Below, piece by piece: positions 5,642 to 5,689 of a stretch of 5,689 bases of DNA. The stretch is from NCBI GenBank assembly GCA_038131955.1, contig JAYPQK010000006.1, positions 1 through 5,689 on the forward strand, written 5' to 3'. A model generated the notes under the pieces. The model was not told where the DNA came from. It worked only from the letters and a program-made list of their open reading frames with translations, and ran no database searches. Within the stretch, counting starts at the first letter, position 1. Every line of letters begins with the position of its first letter. Made by a program: the position numbers and the translations under genes. Origin of the DNA: SHAN690 sp038131955. GTDB lineage: Bacteria; Bacteroidota; Bacteroidia; Flavobacteriales_G; Salibacteraceae.

Positions 5642-5689
5642 CATCCTCTACACCGAACTAGCTGACTATTCGCTAGCGTGCTTTCGAGC
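5622..5689 (+). CDS. Glycosyltransferase (GT4-like), N-terminal fragment cut by right edge
   Basis: Two consecutive ATG codons (5622 and 5625) open a frame that stays open to the edge, giving about 22 complete codons. The peptide ISILYTELADYSLACFR starts with a short basic stretch and a hydrophobic strand. It resembles the 'ILYTELAGY.LAC..AL' opening that I recognise from GT4 glycosyltransferases in polysaccharide clusters. It overlaps the end of the polymerase gene by 17 or 20 bp in another frame, as expected for a coupled downstream gene. No clear Shine-Dalgarno precedes it. The donor-binding half is outside the window, so the family assignment is from the N-terminus only. Confidence 0.6.
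   Translation, partial: MMSKRISILYTELADYSLACFR

Noticed and set aside
1..5689. Search for tRNA/rRNA genes, CRISPR repeats, insertion sequences and intrinsic terminators
   Set aside because: I saw no cloverleaf-like segment, spaced direct repeats, transposase frame or GC-rich hairpin followed by a T run.

Overview
The window is a stretch of a bacterial surface-polysaccharide (O-antigen, capsule or exopolysaccharide) biosynthesis cluster. Five complete genes run on the + strand from about 300 to 5641, and a sixth begins at about 5622 and leaves the right edge. A seventh gene, on the - strand, occupies the left edge (1-205) and points away from the others. By eye, GC is in the mid-40s percent, dropping in the membrane-protein gene at the right. 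The host is a Gram-negative-type polysaccharide producer. A Bacteroidota origin is my best guess, from the style of the glycosyltransferases, the weak Shine-Dalgarno signals and the sulfotransferase/deacetylase mix. No marker gene is present to confirm it.

Layout. Positions 1-205 (-) hold the N-terminal part of a polysaccharide-deacetylase-like protein, which is easy to miss because it is cut by the edge. Positions 206-299 form a 94-bp divergent intergenic region with two small palindromes, a strong Shine-Dalgarno and a six-codon reading frame. The + strand run then follows: a GT2 undecaprenyl-phosphate-type glycosyltransferase (300-1217), a PAPS-dependent sulfotransferase (1210-1938), a WecE/RffA-type sugar aminotransferase (1945-3081), a GT4 glycosyltransferase (about 3129-4331), a Wzy/O-antigen-ligase-type multi-spanning membrane protein (4328-5641), and the first residues of another GT4-like glycosyltransferase (5622 onward).

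The + strand genes look like one transcription unit. Junctions are an 8-bp overlap, a 6-bp gap, a gap of 47 bp or more, a 4-bp ATGA overlap, and a 17-20-bp overlap. No terminator is visible between them.

How they may work together (inference): the aminotransferase makes an amino-sugar nucleotide, most likely dTDP-4-amino-4,6-dideoxygalactose. The GT4 enzymes assemble the repeat unit on a lipid carrier. The Wzy-like protein polymerises it or transfers it. The GT2 enzyme may load a single sugar on undecaprenyl phosphate for later side-branch addition, and the sulfotransferase may decorate the glycan. Enzymes supplying dTDP-4-keto-6-deoxyglucose, an N-acyltransferase, a flippase and an initiating phosphoglycosyl transferase are not in the window. 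I see no clearly new kind of system; the most unusual element is the sulfotransferase placed tightly between a lipid-linked-sugar synthase and wecE.
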